From NCBI GenBank assembly GCA_012522045.1, contig JAAYLC010000186.1, forward strand, positions 1 to 62,400: DNA of 62,400 nt. Direction: 5' to 3'. The notes beneath the pieces were generated by a model that was not told where the DNA came from, ran no database searches, and saw only the letters and a program-made list of their open reading frames with translations. This DNA comes from Bacteroidota bacterium (lineage in GTDB: Bacteria; Bacteroidota; Bacteroidia; Flavobacteriales; Flavobacteriaceae). Below are positions 35,302 to 45,602 of this stretch, one piece after another (within the stretch, counting starts at the first letter, position 1; each line of letters begins with the position of its first letter). A program made the position numbers and the translations under genes.

Positions 35302-36201
35302 TTACAACCTGCCTTGGTCTTTAAGTTTCCAATAACGCAACAATCCTTTTACCGACATCCAACTGGGATTCGCTTTGTCATACCGTTCAACATCTTTTTT
35401 GCTTACGCCTGCTTCGTACAACTGATTGTTCGTGTATGCTATAAATTTTGGAGTGATGCTTTCCGGACTTTCTCCTGCTTCATAATAAGGTTTCATCCAA
35501 GCTGCCCAATCATCGAGTATGATTTCTAAGGCTGTCAAATGTTCCTCAGGATTTTCAACCATGCCAAAATGGGTGAGCACCAATTTGTCCGCTTTCAACG
35601 CTTTTAATTTTTCAATTGACTTTTTCCATGCGCCAAGGTCGATGTCCGGTGGCGGACATGGCGGCGTAATGGGACCGTTTTTAATTTTGATTCCTGCGAC
35701 ATCTCCGGTAAAAATAACATCCCCGAGTTGATAGGCATTGTGATGAATGGCATGTCCGGGCGTTTCGTGAACTTTAAATTGGTGTTGCCCGATTTTTAAA
35801 TGATTGCCATCCTCGGCAGCAATCAATTTCTCCGAAGGAATCGGTTTCATCGTTCCCCACAGTGTTTCCATGGAATCTCCGTAAATTTGTTTGGCAGAAT
35901 TCCACAACCTTTCTGGGTTTTGCAAATGGGGCAATCCAATCGGATGCACATATATTTTAGCACCTTGTTCTGCAAATTTCCACGCGGCTCCGGCATGATC
36001 AAAATGAATGTGAGTGAGCAATACATGTTTAACGTCTTCAGGTTGATACCCCGCTTTTGCTATTGAATTTTTTAAAGTGGAGAACGTGGTTTCAGGACCG
36101 GATTCAATAAGAATAAGTCCGTCATCAGAAGGAATTAAAAAGGAGGCTATCGCATCGGACAGGTTTAAAAAGTTTAAATCGATTATTTGTATGTCAGTCA
36201 T
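35302..36201 (-). CDS. MBL-fold metallo-hydrolase
   Basis: 299 residues. THIHFDHAGAAW carries the HxHxDH zinc motif; later ligands are in TPGHAIHHNAYQLGDVIFTGD and LTHFG. A family of hydrolases with varied substrates (thioesters, lactones, phosphodiesters); nothing here picks one. It stands alone, convergent with the DUF3347 gene. Confidence 0.9.
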   Translation of the reverse strand: MTDIQIIDLNFLNLSDAIASFLIPSDDGLILIESGPETTFSTLKNSIAKAGYQPEDVKHVLLTHIHFDHAGAAWKFAEQGAKIYVHPIGLPHLQNPERLWNSAKQIYGDSMETLWGTMKPIPSEKLIAAEDGNHLKIGQHQFKVHETPGHAIHHNAYQLGDVIFTGDVAGIKIKNGPITPPCPPPDIDLGAWKKSIEKLKALKADKLVLTHFGMVENPEEHLTALEIILDDWAAWMKPYYEAGESPESITPKFIAYTNNQLYEAGVSKKDVERYDKANPSWMSVKGLLRYWKLKDQGRL

Positions 36202-36337
36202 AAATCAGTCTTTTTACAAAGATAAATTTTTTACACGCGAAACGCATGAAGATAAAAATTAATCATAAAATTATGGCATTTAAAAAATTCTTTTAAATTG
36301 ATATTCAGATTGTATAAAAAGTAACGGTCAAATTCCT

Positions 36338-36345
36338 TATTTTTG
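36338..36345 (+). promoter_or_regulatory. promoter -7 element of typA
   Basis: TATTTTTG fits TAnnTTTG and lies 31 bp before the typA start codon. No -33 element at the usual spacing. Confidence 0.5.
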
Positions 36346-36376
36346 CACCCTCTAAAAAATTAGGGGAAATTGTTAT

Positions 36377-38167
36377 ATGAAAATTAAAAACATAGCCATT
36401 ATTGCGCACGTCGACCACGGGAAAACCACCTTGGTTGACAAGATTATGAACTTTTGCAAAAATTCCAACGTGCATTCCTCCGGAGAAGAAGTATTTTTGG
36501 ACAATGAAGATTTGGAACGTGAACGCGGCATTACCATCACTGCAAAAAATGTGTCGGTGAATTACAAAGGCACAAAAATAAATATCATTGATACTCCGGG
36601 TCACGCCGATTTCGGTGGGGAGGTGGAACGTGTCCTCAATATGGCCGATGGTGTTTTGTTACTTGTGGATGCTTTTGAAGGACCCATGCCACAAACCCGA
36701 TTTGTACTTCAAAAAGCTTTGGCTCTTGGCAAAAAACCCTGTGTGGTAATTAATAAAGTAGATAAAGAAAACTGCACGCCCGATGAGGTTCATGAAGCTG
36801 TATTTGATTTGATGTTCGACCTTGGAGCTGAAGAATGGCAATTGGATTTTCCGGCGGTCTATGGTTCTGCCAAACAAATGTGGATGAGTGAAGATTGGAA
36901 AAAACCTACCGATAGTTTAGAACCCCTGCTGGATATGGTACTCGAACACATTCCTTCTCCGAAAGTTGAAGAAGGAAGTGTGCAAATGCTTATCACCTCG
37001 TTGGATTATTCATCCTATACAGGCCGGATTGCCATTGGAAGGTTACAACGCGGAACATTAATGGAAGGGATGCCTATTTCATTGGTAAAAAGAGATGGAA
37101 AAATTATAAAGTCTAAAATAAAAGAATTGCACGTTTTTGAAGGAATGGGAAGACGAAAAGTTTCCCGTGTAGAAGCTGGAGATATTTGTGCCTTGGTCGG
37201 TCTGGAAGGATTTGATATTGGCGATACCATTGCAGATAGTGAAAATCCCGAAGCATTGGCAACCATCGCTATCGATGAACCGACGATGAGCATGCTTTTT
37301 ACCATCAACGACTCTCCTTTTTTCGGAAAAGACGGGAAATTTGTAACCTCACGTCACATCAAAGAAAGACTGGAAAGAGAATTGGAGAAAAATCTCGCAT
37401 TGCGTGTTAAAGAAACGGACAGTGCCGACAAATTTATGGTTTACGGAAGGGGGGTTTTGCATCTTTCCGTGCTCATTGAAACCATGCGGCGTGAAGGATA
37501 TGAATTGCAGATTGGTCAACCTCAGGTAATCATGAAAGAAATTGATGGCGTGGCTTGCGAGCCGGTAGAGGAAATGACCATCGATTTGCCCGAAAATATG
37601 AGCGGTACTGCCGTCAATATGGTAACCGTCCGAAAAGGGGAGATGATAGGCATGGAAAATAAAGGCGATCGGATGGTGTGTAAATTTATCATTCCATCTC
37701 GCGGAATTATTGGCTTGCGAAATCAGCTGTTGACAGCCACCGGTGGAGAAGCCATAATGACGCACCGATTTTTGGAATATCAACCGCTTAAAGGGGGCAT
37801 TCCCGAACGTCAGAGCGGAAGTTTGGTCTCTATGGAAACGGGAACAGCCATCCCTTATTCTATCGATAAACTACAGGAAAGAGGACGGTTTTTTATTGAT
37901 CCGGGAGAAGAAATTTACGAAGGGCAAGTCATCGGAGAAAACAGTCGCCATGAAGACATGGTGGTCAACGTAACAAAAACCAAAAAATTGACAAACGTAC
38001 GTGCATCAGGTTCCGATGACAAAGCACGCATTGTACCGGCGACCAAATTTTCATTGGAAGAAGCATTGGAGTATATCCAAAAAGATGAATATGTGGAGGT
38101 TACACCTAAAAATTTAAGACTTCGAAAAATTCTTTTAAAAGAAACTGACAGAAAACGAAGCAAATAA
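36377..38167 (+). CDS. typA: translational GTPase TypA/BipA
   Basis: 596 residues. G1 is [11 protein letters not shown], switch II/G3 [12 protein letters not shown] and G4 NKVDKEN; the EF-G-like domains follow, with [24 protein letters not shown] and the C-terminal [16 protein letters not shown] of TypA. It binds the ribosome in ribosome assembly and stress responses. Normal length. A hairpin terminator follows at 38199. Confidence 0.97.
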   Translation: MKIKNIAIIAHVDHGKTTLVDKIMNFCKNSNVHSSGEEVFLDNEDLERERGITITAKNVSVNYKGTKINIIDTPGHADFGGEVERVLNMADGVLLLVDAFEGPMPQTRFVLQKALALGKKPCVVINKVDKENCTPDEVHEAVFDLMFDLGAEEWQLDFPAVYGSAKQMWMSEDWKKPTDSLEPLLDMVLEHIPSPKVEEGSVQMLITSLDYSSYTGRIAIGRLQRGTLMEGMPISLVKRDGKIIKSKIKELHVFEGMGRRKVSRVEAGDICALVGLEGFDIGDTIADSENPEALATIAIDEPTMSMLFTINDSPFFGKDGKFVTSRHIKERLERELEKNLALRVKETDSADKFMVYGRGVLHLSVLIETMRREGYELQIGQPQVIMKEIDGVACEPVEEMTIDLPENMSGTAVNMVTVRKGEMIGMENKGDRMVCKFIIPSRGIIGLRNQLLTATGGEAIMTHRFLEYQPLKGGIPERQSGSLVSMETGTAIPYSIDKLQERGRFFIDPGEEIYEGQVIGENSRHEDMVVNVTKTKKLTNVRASGSDDKARIVPATKFSLEEALEYIQKDEYVEVTPKNLRLRKILLKETDRKRSK

Positions 38168-38198
38168 GTTAAAGATTTTGAGTGGAAATTAAAAAGTA

Positions 38199-38230
38199 AG
38201 GTTCATATTCTTGAACCTCAAGCTTTTTTA
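38199..38230 (+). terminator. terminator after typA
   Basis: A 7-bp stem AGGTTCA/TGAACCT, six bases, then TTTTTT. The gap between stem and T tract makes it weaker than the others. Confidence 0.6.
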
Positions 38231-38265
38231 GTTTCTTTGTCTCATTGAAATTAAAAGTAGTAATT

Positions 38266-38466
38266 ATGTTTTTTCTTTATTTTGATCCGGGATTGGGGGC
38301 GATGATTGTCCAAGCAGTAGTTGCAGCAGCAGCCGGGGTATTGCTTTTTTCTAAAAATGTAATGTATAAAATAAAAGCATTTTTAGGATTGACAAAGGCT
38401 AAAGACGATTTATACAACTCAATTGACATCGACGAAGAAGAGACAGATACCAATGACAAAAGTTGA
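38266..38466 (+). CDS. small single-pass membrane protein
   Basis: 66 residues from the ATG at 38266 (a TTG seven codons earlier is open but less likely). MFFLYFDPGLGAMIVQAVVAAAAGVLLFSKNVMYKIKAF gives one membrane segment after a short DPG motif, and the tail is acidic (DIDEEETDTND). I do not know a function. It overlaps the next gene by 14 bp, so the two are likely made together; such small proteins recur before this type of methyltransferase. Confidence 0.75.
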   Translation: MFFLYFDPGLGAMIVQAVVAAAAGVLLFSKNVMYKIKAFLGLTKAKDDLYNSIDIDEEETDTNDKS

Positions 38467-39838
38467 GCAAACGCACGAAGCTTCTTTTCGTGATCCGTCC
38501 GGATATGTGTTCTATGACGGCAATACCCTGCGTCGGTGTATCTTGCCACTTTACTTTAAGCAATATCGACAATTAAAAGAAACAGGTTTTTTTAAAACGT
38601 TGATTGCAAAGGGTTTTCTGATTGCCCATGAGGAGACCTCAGTGAGCGACACTAAAATTATTATTACTCCGGAAGCAATTCCGTTTGTGACAAATCCGTA
38701 TGAATGGAGTTTTGATCAATACAAACATGCGGCATTACATACGCTGAGTATTCATAAATATGCACTGTCTAAAGGATTTATTTTAAAAGATGCTTCCGCT
38801 TATAACGTAACTTTTCACAAAGGAAAACCAATTTTTATCGACACGCTTTCTTTTGATTTTTACGAAGAGAACATCCCGTGGCGGGCTTACAAACAGTTTG
38901 TGACTCATTTTTTGGGTCCGTTGGTGCTCGCGACTCATCACGGAACAGAGATTTTTAAAATGATGCAAACGCACATTGACGGAATTCCGGTGCAGTTGAT
39001 TGCCTCCTTGCTGCCTTTTAAAACAAAATTCAGCTCGGTTTTATACACCAATATTCACCTGCTTGCCAAAATGGAGAATAAACACAGCAAAGATTATCAG
39101 GCAGAAACCAAAGTGGGCACACTTTCAAAAAAAGCGCAACTGAATATTGTGGAAAGTTTGTTTGATTACATCAAGAATTTAAAACTGAAAGAAGAGAGCG
39201 AATGGGGGGATTATTATACAAAAACCAACTACGAACAGCGTGCCTTTGAAACTAAAAAAGCAATGGTCCGTGAATGGATTCTGCCCATAAAACCCAATAA
39301 ACTCATCGACATTGGCGGGAATGACGGCACTTTTGCGCGCACGGTAATTAATGAAATTCCGCATATTATCGTGACTGATATCGATGCCAATGCCGTAAAC
39401 CGGAATTACCTGCAAGCACAACAAAATAACGAATCCAATATGTTGACGTTTGTGTCGGATGTGTTGCAACCCGCGCCGGGAATCGGATTTAAAAATACGG
39501 AACGCGCCTCTCTTTTGGAACGATTAAAAGAATATCGTCCCGATGTAACTTTAGCTTTGGCTGTGATTCATCATATTACCTTATCCGGTAACGTGCCTTT
39601 TGAAAAATCGGCTGCATTTTTTGCTTCCTTTTCAAAAGAATTGATTATCGAATTTCCTACGCGTGAGGATTCTTGGGTCGATTCCTTATTGATTCGAAAA
39701 AGAGAATTCATCAATCATTTTGATTTTTACAATGAAGAGGTTTTTGAAACTGCTTATAAAAAACATTTTGAATTAATCAAGAAGCAACCGATTTCAGGAA
39801 CAAAACGGATATTGTTCCATTTTAAAAAGAAAATCTGA
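38453..39838 (+). CDS. SAM-dependent methyltransferase, NoeA-like
   Basis: 461 residues from ATG 38453. An N-terminal domain (EASFRDPSGYVFYDGNTLRRCILP) is joined to a class I methyltransferase domain: LIDIGGNDGTFARTV is the SAM-binding loop, IIVTDIDANAVNRNYL holds the acidic ribose-binding residues, and LALAVIHHITLSGNVPF follows. The order resembles proteins annotated as nodulation NoeA-like. The acceptor is unknown; the coupled small membrane protein suggests work at the membrane. Confidence 0.85.
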   Translation: MTKVEQTHEASFRDPSGYVFYDGNTLRRCILPLYFKQYRQLKETGFFKTLIAKGFLIAHEETSVSDTKIIITPEAIPFVTNPYEWSFDQYKHAALHTLSIHKYALSKGFILKDASAYNVTFHKGKPIFIDTLSFDFYEENIPWRAYKQFVTHFLGPLVLATHHGTEIFKMMQTHIDGIPVQLIASLLPFKTKFSSVLYTNIHLLAKMENKHSKDYQAETKVGTLSKKAQLNIVESLFDYIKNLKLKEESEWGDYYTKTNYEQRAFETKKAMVREWILPIKPNKLIDIGGNDGTFARTVINEIPHIIVTDIDANAVNRNYLQAQQNNESNMLTFVSDVLQPAPGIGFKNTERASLLERLKEYRPDVTLALAVIHHITLSGNVPFEKSAAFFASFSKELIIEFPTREDSWVDSLLIRKREFINHFDFYNEEVFETAYKKHFELIKKQPISGTKRILFHFKKKI

Positions 39839-39841
39839 GGG

Positions 39842-40519
39842 TTAGAAAAATCCAACTCCAAATCCGATGTTGAATAAAAGTACTCCGGAATCAAAAACCA
39901 AAGGAATATCCGGCAATTCACCGTATTCTGAAATAACATAATCCACACTGTTGATTTCAACAGTTTTCGGCAAACTTCCAAAAGCATATCCTATTTCTGT
40001 ACGGAAATAAACGGTACGTCCGACCTTAAAACCAAGTTTGACGTTAAACGTAGTCATCTTTACATTGGCGTAACCGTCTTTAAACTCCCCCATGGTCTCG
40101 TCGTCAAAATAATTCTCATACCCGAAACCGGCGTGAAGATTGGTGTATCCCAAGCCTCCGTAGAATCCTTTGCCTTTGTTGTTGAAATAGATATTGGCGC
40201 CGACTTCAAATGATTTAAAATCCAGGAGTCCCTCGGTAAACCCTTTTTCAAATTGCATATAGTCTCCGTAAACGGCGACGCGATTATCAAACAACGGCGT
40301 GAGATATTCCAAATTGACAGTTCCGATATTGGGCAGACCCAATTTGACGCCCAATCGCAACGGACGCAGTTTCTTTACGTTTACGTCTTCAAACTCGTAT
40401 GCATCTGCCGACGTTTTTTCATTTTTTGTTTGAAGTTCGGATACATTCACAGGAGAAATAACCTGAGCGTGAAGGGTAAGACAAAATAAAAAAGTGCTTA
40501 AGAGTAATATTTTTTTCAT
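39842..40519 (-). CDS. outer-membrane protein of unknown function
   Basis: 225 residues, signal peptide MKKILLLSTFLFCLTLHAQ, then barrel-like strands (LRLGVKLGLPNIGTVNLEYL, GFYGGLGYTNLHAGFGY, VYFRTEIGYAFG) and a final aromatic residue (GFGVGFF). No named family is recognised. It converges with the methyltransferase gene, with 3 bp between them. Confidence 0.75.
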   Translation of the reverse strand: MKKILLLSTFLFCLTLHAQVISPVNVSELQTKNEKTSADAYEFEDVNVKKLRPLRLGVKLGLPNIGTVNLEYLTPLFDNRVAVYGDYMQFEKGFTEGLLDFKSFEVGANIYFNNKGKGFYGGLGYTNLHAGFGYENYFDDETMGEFKDGYANVKMTTFNVKLGFKVGRTVYFRTEIGYAFGSLPKTVEINSVDYVISEYGELPDIPLVFDSGVLLFNIGFGVGFF

Positions 40520-40622
40520 ATAAGAAATAAGTTAGTTAGATTATTAAACAAGGTATTATAATTTTAAATAAAACCAAAAAGGATGGTACAATATTTGTCC
40601 TAAATTTACGAAAAGTACACGT

Positions 40623-41090
40623 ATGAAATTTTTGATAGCAACCCTATTATTTGCAATGTTTGGATTTTTAAATACCGCTGAAGTTTCCTCGGTATCACAA
40701 ACCGCAATTTCTGTTCAAGAAGTTCAAGAACATGGATACAAATTTATCGCCACGAAAATAATACCTTTAAATTTACCTTCAAAAAGTTTGGTAGGGGATA
40801 ATTATACAATTTTTATTTCCGAAGAAGAAGTAAAAAGCGATTTGCCCTACCGGGGCGTACGTCGCCAAGGAATTCAGATGGGAAAAGACAAGGGAAATCG
40901 ATTTGAGGGAAAACCAACTTCCTATTCGGTTACAAAATCAGAGAAGGAAACACGTGTAGAAGCAACCGTTGAAAGTGAAAACGATGTTTTTGAGATCACT
41001 TTGACATTTTCAGATTCCGGATATGCCACTTTAATCATCAACAGCAGAAATAAAGAAACGGTGACTTATCTCGGAGAAATGTTGAACTAA
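40623..41090 (+). CDS. secreted DUF4251-like protein
   Basis: 155 residues with a signal peptide (MKFLIATLLFAMFGFLNTA). The order of KSLVGDNYTIFISEEEVKSDLPYRGVRRQG, EGKPTSYSVTKSEK and ITLTFSDSGYATLIINSRNKE fits DUF4251, a periplasmic beta-rich domain of Bacteroidota of unknown role. Divergent from the barrel protein at 39842. Confidence 0.75.
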   Translation: MKFLIATLLFAMFGFLNTAEVSSVSQTAISVQEVQEHGYKFIATKIIPLNLPSKSLVGDNYTIFISEEEVKSDLPYRGVRRQGIQMGKDKGNRFEGKPTSYSVTKSEKETRVEATVESENDVFEITLTFSDSGYATLIINSRNKETVTYLGEMLN

Positions 41091-41168
41091 AAAGAATTTC
41101 TTATTTCATTAAATGGAGACATTGAAAGGCATTCGGATAATTTGGTTAAATTTGAAAAAAAAGGTTTC

Positions 41169-41930
41169 ATGAAAATATTACTTTCTCCTGCAAAATCTCT
41201 CGATTATAAAAGCAAGCTGCCCACCACGCGCGCCACACAACCGCTTTTTCTTGAAGAAGCGGCGTTGCTCAATAAGACTTTAGAGAAAAAAACGAAAAAA
41301 CAGCTTGCTGAATTGATGCATATCAGCGAGAAACTGGCAGCATTAAATTACCAACGGTTTAAAGATTTCGAGCTTCCTTTTACTTCAGAAAATGCACGTC
41401 CGGCAATTTATGCCTATGCGGGAGACGTGTATGAAGGTTTTGATGCTTATTCATTATCCACTGAACATTTGGATGTATTGCAGGATTCGGTGCGAATTTT
41501 AACCGGAATGTACGGGATGTTGCGCCCTCTCGATTTGATTCAACCCTATAGATTGGAAATGGGTACAAAGTTAGGTGTGAAAAAAAATAAGGATTTATAC
41601 GGGTTCTGGAAAGATAAATTAACAGCACATCTCAATGCTGAATTAAAAGAAGGAGAACTTCTAATCAATTTGGCGAGTGTAGAATACGCAAAAGCTATCA
41701 ATGAAAAAGAGTTGAAAGTGCCATTTGTTTCACCGGTTTTTAAAGATTTTAAAAATGGGAATTTAAAAGTCATTTCTTTTTATGCCAAGAAAGCACGAGG
41801 ACAAATGGCGCGATTTGCAGTTGAAAATCGTATTGAGAAACCGGAAGATTTAAAAGCATTTGACATAGACGGCTATTCCTTTAGCGAAGAACATACTCAA
41901 GAAGAAAATTCGCCTGTGTTTATCAGATAA
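41169..41930 (+). CDS. yaaA: peroxide stress protein YaaA
   Basis: 253 residues from ATG 41169 ([18 protein letters not shown]); the nine upstream codons do not belong to the family. [66 protein letters not shown] and [19 protein letters not shown] are all family blocks. YaaA limits iron-dependent damage under peroxide stress and binds DNA in E. coli. Confidence 0.95.
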   Translation: MKILLSPAKSLDYKSKLPTTRATQPLFLEEAALLNKTLEKKTKKQLAELMHISEKLAALNYQRFKDFELPFTSENARPAIYAYAGDVYEGFDAYSLSTEHLDVLQDSVRILTGMYGMLRPLDLIQPYRLEMGTKLGVKKNKDLYGFWKDKLTAHLNAELKEGELLINLASVEYAKAINEKELKVPFVSPVFKDFKNGNLKVISFYAKKARGQMARFAVENRIEKPEDLKAFDIDGYSFSEEHTQEENSPVFIR

Positions 41931-42015
41931 ACTTTGGTATTATTTTAATGTTTGTGTGAATAAGATGATTTTATTAATTTTATGTTATCTTTAACGTATA
42001 AATTAAATAATAATT

Positions 42016-44064
42016 ATGAAAAAAATTACACTATTCTACTTTGCCTTTTTATTCTGCATCAGTTACGGTTTTTCCCAAGACGACTATATTTTAGCTGTTC
42101 ATGGAAAAAACATCGTATTAATCGATGCTTTTGATGGTTCTATAATGAATCCGCTATTAGGAACGCTTACCCCTTTAAATGCAGGTACTGTCAAAGGAAT
42201 TCGACAAATAGGCAGCGAGGTCTGGATAACCGATCAAACCAAGGATGTTATTTATCGTTTTGATTTGACACAAACGTATATCTCTGATGTTTCTAATAAC
42301 TTGGATAACATTAAAGGATTAGATTTGGTAAACGGAAATGAAGTTTGGGTAACAAATTCCGGTTCAAATAACGGAGCACCGGGAAATGCTATTGTCCGAT
42401 ATGACACTTCGGGAAATTATCTTGGTCATTTTGCAACGGGATCAATGTCTCCTTTTGATATTGTAGATGATAAAAACGGAAATGTATATGTATCTTATAG
42501 CAATGGTGGTTCTCCTATAGAAGTACGAGATTATACCGGGAATCTTACTCAAACTTTAGTGCCTGGAGGCACATTAAATTTTGGGCAACAATTAGACCTT
42601 ACAAGTTCCGGTGATCTTCTGGTCGCAAATTTTAGCAGTCCTTCCGGAGTCTATAAATTCGATACTACTACCGGAACTCAGCTGAATTTTTGGTCGCTTT
42701 CGGGGGTCCGTGGCGTAATTGAAACAGGAAATGGAAACATTCTTTGGTCAAGTTCTTCAGGAATTCATCTTTTAGACACTACCTCAGGAACAAGTACAAC
42801 ACTTTTGAGCGGATCAGCGCAATATTTTACACGACTAAATTTAAATCCAGGCGGCTGTTCCGACCCAACATTATCTGTGACAAATCCTGATGCTATTTGT
42901 GAAGGAGAAACTGCAACAATCACTGTAACTTCTAACGGTGACGAAGTAAACTGGTATGATTCGACCACAGCTACTTCTCCCATTCATACAGGATTGTCTT
43001 ATACCACTTCGGTTTTAAACGCAACAACTTCTTATTGGGTTGAAGCAGTAAATTACGGTACGGGAGGCGTTCCACAACAAATAACCGGAGGGGCACGCGT
43101 TGCGCCGTCGGGCAATTCAGGTAGTACTGTTAACACTGGTACAGCACCTTGGGGCTTGACTTTTGATGCAGATGAAGACTTTAAGATTATCTCTGTCGAT
43201 GTTTATCTAACCTCGGCAACTCCGGGCAATTTGGAAATGCAGTTGTTAGATGAAAACTGGAATGTTTTAGACAGCGCTACCATTCCTTGTCCTGCGGGTA
43301 ATTCATCAAATCCGGTTCTATTTCAAGTTCCTTTGGAGTTTGAAGTTACTACAGGAAACCGCTATCACTTGGTAGCTGCTTCCGGACCGGCAATGGTCAG
43401 AGAATTTTCATCCGGACATCCCGGATTTCCTTATCCTATTGATACTGTGGGAACAGTAGTAGGAGGAACGATTAATGGAGCTTATACAAATAATACCGTA
43501 TATTATTTCTTTTATAATTGGACGGTGGAAGTTGGAAGTGCCGATATCTGTACTTCCGATAGAGAAGAAGTTGTGGTAACTGTGAATCCCATTCCTGATG
43601 CACCCGTGGGTGACGCCAATCAAGATTTTGTCGAAGGCGAAACTTTAGACGATTTGGATGTTACCGCTACCGGAACACTCACCTGGTATGAAGATGCGGA
43701 CGGAACCATCGAATTGCCCGGTAGTACGGTACTGGAAGACGGCGAGACGTATTACGTAAGTCAAACGGTAGATTTATGTGAAAGTCCGTTGCTCGCAATT
43801 ACGGTGAATAAAATATTGGATATTTCTGATTTTACCCATGCTTCCGTAAAAATATATCCGAATCCGGCAGCCGATTTCTTTTATGTCCAAAGTGATCAAT
43901 CTATCGATGAAATTCGGATTTTTGATATGAGTGGCAGACTTTTGAAAGTTAAAACGAACCTTTCCAACGAAAAAGTAGATTGGGCTGACTTGTCTTCCGG
44001 CACTTATTTTGTGCAATTAAAAATGGGAACATTGACGGAAACGGTAAAAGTTGTCAAAAAATAA
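42016..44064 (+). CDS. secreted beta-propeller and Ig-like protein with type IX secretion signal
   Basis: 682 residues: signal peptide (LFYFAFLFCISYGFSQ), a propeller-like N-terminal half of repeated NGNVYVSY / GNILWSSS type strands (about 20-275), Ig-like segments (CEGETATITVTSNGDEVNWYDS; TLDDLDVTATGTLTWYEDADG), a jelly-roll-like middle part, and the C-terminal domain VKIYPNPAADFFYVQ...DMSGRLLK...GTYFVQLK of type IX secretion substrates. It should be exported to the surface or released. The ligand is unknown. Confidence 0.88.
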   Translation: MKKITLFYFAFLFCISYGFSQDDYILAVHGKNIVLIDAFDGSIMNPLLGTLTPLNAGTVKGIRQIGSEVWITDQTKDVIYRFDLTQTYISDVSNNLDNIKGLDLVNGNEVWVTNSGSNNGAPGNAIVRYDTSGNYLGHFATGSMSPFDIVDDKNGNVYVSYSNGGSPIEVRDYTGNLTQTLVPGGTLNFGQQLDLTSSGDLLVANFSSPSGVYKFDTTTGTQLNFWSLSGVRGVIETGNGNILWSSSSGIHLLDTTSGTSTTLLSGSAQYFTRLNLNPGGCSDPTLSVTNPDAICEGETATITVTSNGDEVNWYDSTTATSPIHTGLSYTTSVLNATTSYWVEAVNYGTGGVPQQITGGARVAPSGNSGSTVNTGTAPWGLTFDADEDFKIISVDVYLTSATPGNLEMQLLDENWNVLDSATIPCPAGNSSNPVLFQVPLEFEVTTGNRYHLVAASGPAMVREFSSGHPGFPYPIDTVGTVVGGTINGAYTNNTVYYFFYNWTVEVGSADICTSDREEVVVTVNPIPDAPVGDANQDFVEGETLDDLDVTATGTLTWYEDADGTIELPGSTVLEDGETYYVSQTVDLCESPLLAITVNKILDISDFTHASVKIYPNPAADFFYVQSDQSIDEIRIFDMSGRLLKVKTNLSNEKVDWADLSSGTYFVQLKMGTLTETVKVVKK

Positions 44065-44085
44065 CTTTTATGCTTTTATAAGTTT

Positions 44086-44124
44086 AATAAGCTTGAGATG
44101 TAATTTTCTCAAGCTTATTTTTTT
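44086..44124 (+). terminator. intrinsic terminator
   Basis: A 12-bp stem AATAAGCTTGAG/CTCAAGCTTATT followed by TTTTT, closing the type IX-secreted protein gene. Confidence 0.9.
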
Positions 44125-44139
44125 CAAGGCCTTAAGGGC

Positions 44140-44571
44140 TCAATCTATTTTTATAAAATTTCCTTGATTGTCAAACTCCAAATCAATTCCGTTACTCAAT
44201 TCAACCGATTGTTTTCTTTTTTCTCTTTTCCATTCTTTGACTTTCTCGGAAGGGAAATTTCTTGAGACATACTGAACAATTGAATTGGGCAACACACTGT
44301 CAGGAAGCCCGTTTTTACTTTCAATTTCATAGGGTTGAAATTCATCATCAAAATCAATTTCAACACCATTGTTAAGTTTTGCTGTGTACTTTTTGGACAG
44401 AAGTTTACGTTCGCTTTCTACGTAAACTAGTTTTTCTTGGGAAAAATGCTGTTCAACGTAAGTTTTTATTTCTGAAGGTGTTTCAGCAGTTGAAAGATAT
44501 TTTTCTTGAGCAAAAGTGGAAGTAACAGAGAAAATTAAAAGGGTTATTACTAAAAATTTGAAGTTTTTCAT
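44140..44571 (-). CDS. secreted PepSY-like (DUF2874) protein
   Basis: 143 residues, signal peptide MKNFKFLVITLLIFSVTSTFAQ, then two tandem PepSY-like units: KTYVEQHFSQEKLVYVESE...YTAKLNNGVEIDFDDEF and VQYVSRNFPSEKVKEWKREK...SVELSNGIDLEFDNQG. Periplasmic; the family is thought to bind or inhibit other proteins, but nothing is shown here. It has a good promoter at 44595-44624. Confidence 0.88.
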   Translation of the reverse strand: MKNFKFLVITLLIFSVTSTFAQEKYLSTAETPSEIKTYVEQHFSQEKLVYVESERKLLSKKYTAKLNNGVEIDFDDEFQPYEIESKNGLPDSVLPNSIVQYVSRNFPSEKVKEWKREKRKQSVELSNGIDLEFDNQGNFIKID

Positions 44572-44594
44572 GAGAATGTATATTTAAATTACAA

Positions 44595-44624
44595 CAAAAG
44601 TAGGGAAGAAAAGGATATACCAAA
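44595..44624 (-). promoter_or_regulatory. promoter of the PepSY-like gene
   Basis: On the - strand TTTG (44624-44621), 18 bp, then TACTTTTG (44602-44595), a near-perfect Bacteroidota promoter. Confidence 0.75.
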
Positions 44625-44773
44625 TCTCTTGACAGTTAATATTATGAGGGTTTTAATATAAATTTAATGTAGTTTAACGTCTTATCATATTAAGCAGGAA
44701 GCAATAAGTTTGGTATTGTTGAATTTTGAGGTTGAATTTTTTGAATATACCTTTACAAGATAAAGCAACGATT

Positions 44774-45196
44774 ATGAAAATCCTTATTATCAATGGTCCC
44801 AATTTAAATTTATTAGGAACGAGAGAAACGGAGATATACGGCAACAGCACTTTTGAAAACTATCTCAATTCGCTTCGTTCTGCTTTTGAACAGATGGAGA
44901 TTCAGTATTTTCAATCCAATATTGAAGGCGCATTAATAGATAAAATCCAAGAAACACCGGGCGTTTATGACGGAATAATTCTCAATGCCGCGGCATATAC
45001 GCACACTTCTGTCGGTATTGCCGATGCAGTTCGAGCCATTGATGTTCCTGTAATTGAAGTACATATCTCCAATACTTTTTCTCGTGAAGATTACCGTCAC
45101 AAAAGTTTTATAGCTCCTGTTGCCAAAGGGGTGATTATCGGTTTTGGTTTAATGAGTTACGAGCTTGCTTTAATGTACTTTAATAAGGAGAAATAA
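44774..45196 (+). CDS. aroQ: 3-dehydroquinate dehydratase, type II
   Basis: 140 residues from ATG 44774 (MKILIINGPNLNLLGTRE); the 16 upstream codons do not belong to the family. The catalytic Tyr is in ETEIYGN, the His in EVHISNTFSRED, and YRHKSFIAPVAKGVIIGFG closes the protein. It makes 3-dehydroshikimate in the shikimate pathway. Confidence 0.96.
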   Translation: MKILIINGPNLNLLGTRETEIYGNSTFENYLNSLRSAFEQMEIQYFQSNIEGALIDKIQETPGVYDGIILNAAAYTHTSVGIADAVRAIDVPVIEVHISNTFSREDYRHKSFIAPVAKGVIIGFGLMSYELALMYFNKEK

Positions 45197-45206
45197 GCAG
45201 CAGAAT

Positions 45207-45554
45207 TTATTCGATTTGATATTGCTGCAAAAATTCTTCATTCATCATCATGATTTCTTCCATAGTATAGGTGGTGAAGATATAAATCATAAACCCAATG
45301 TATATTATATTGAGGATCAATCCGATAATAGCGAGTATGCGTCCGGTAATGACATTTTGATATCCTTTGTAGACCGCCGGATTTTCATTGTAAGTGCGTA
45401 AAGCTTTGGGCGCCATTACAAGTGTCGCAATGGAGAAAACAATTCCAATTCCGTAACAGCAGCAAAGTACGATGGAAATAATTCCGAATACTAATATTAA
45501 GGTCGCGTTTGGAAGCGGTTGCTTTTCTTCTTGTAAAAAATTGGGTTGTTCCAT
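45207..45554 (-). CDS. CCC-motif/DUF4190-type membrane protein
   Basis: 115 residues with two membrane segments. LVFGIISIVLCCCYGIGIVFSIATLVMAPKA holds the Cys-Cys-Cys stretch typical of this small flavobacterial family; the second segment is ILAIIGLILNIIYIGFMIYI. Function unknown. It follows the DUF2752 gene by 48 bp. Confidence 0.85.
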   Translation of the reverse strand: MEQPNFLQEEKQPLPNATLILVFGIISIVLCCCYGIGIVFSIATLVMAPKALRTYNENPAVYKGYQNVITGRILAIIGLILNIIYIGFMIYIFTTYTMEEIMMMNEEFLQQYQIE

Positions 45555-45602
45555 GGTAAAATGAGGTTTATGGTTAGCATTAGTTGCGATACTACAAAAA
45601 AG

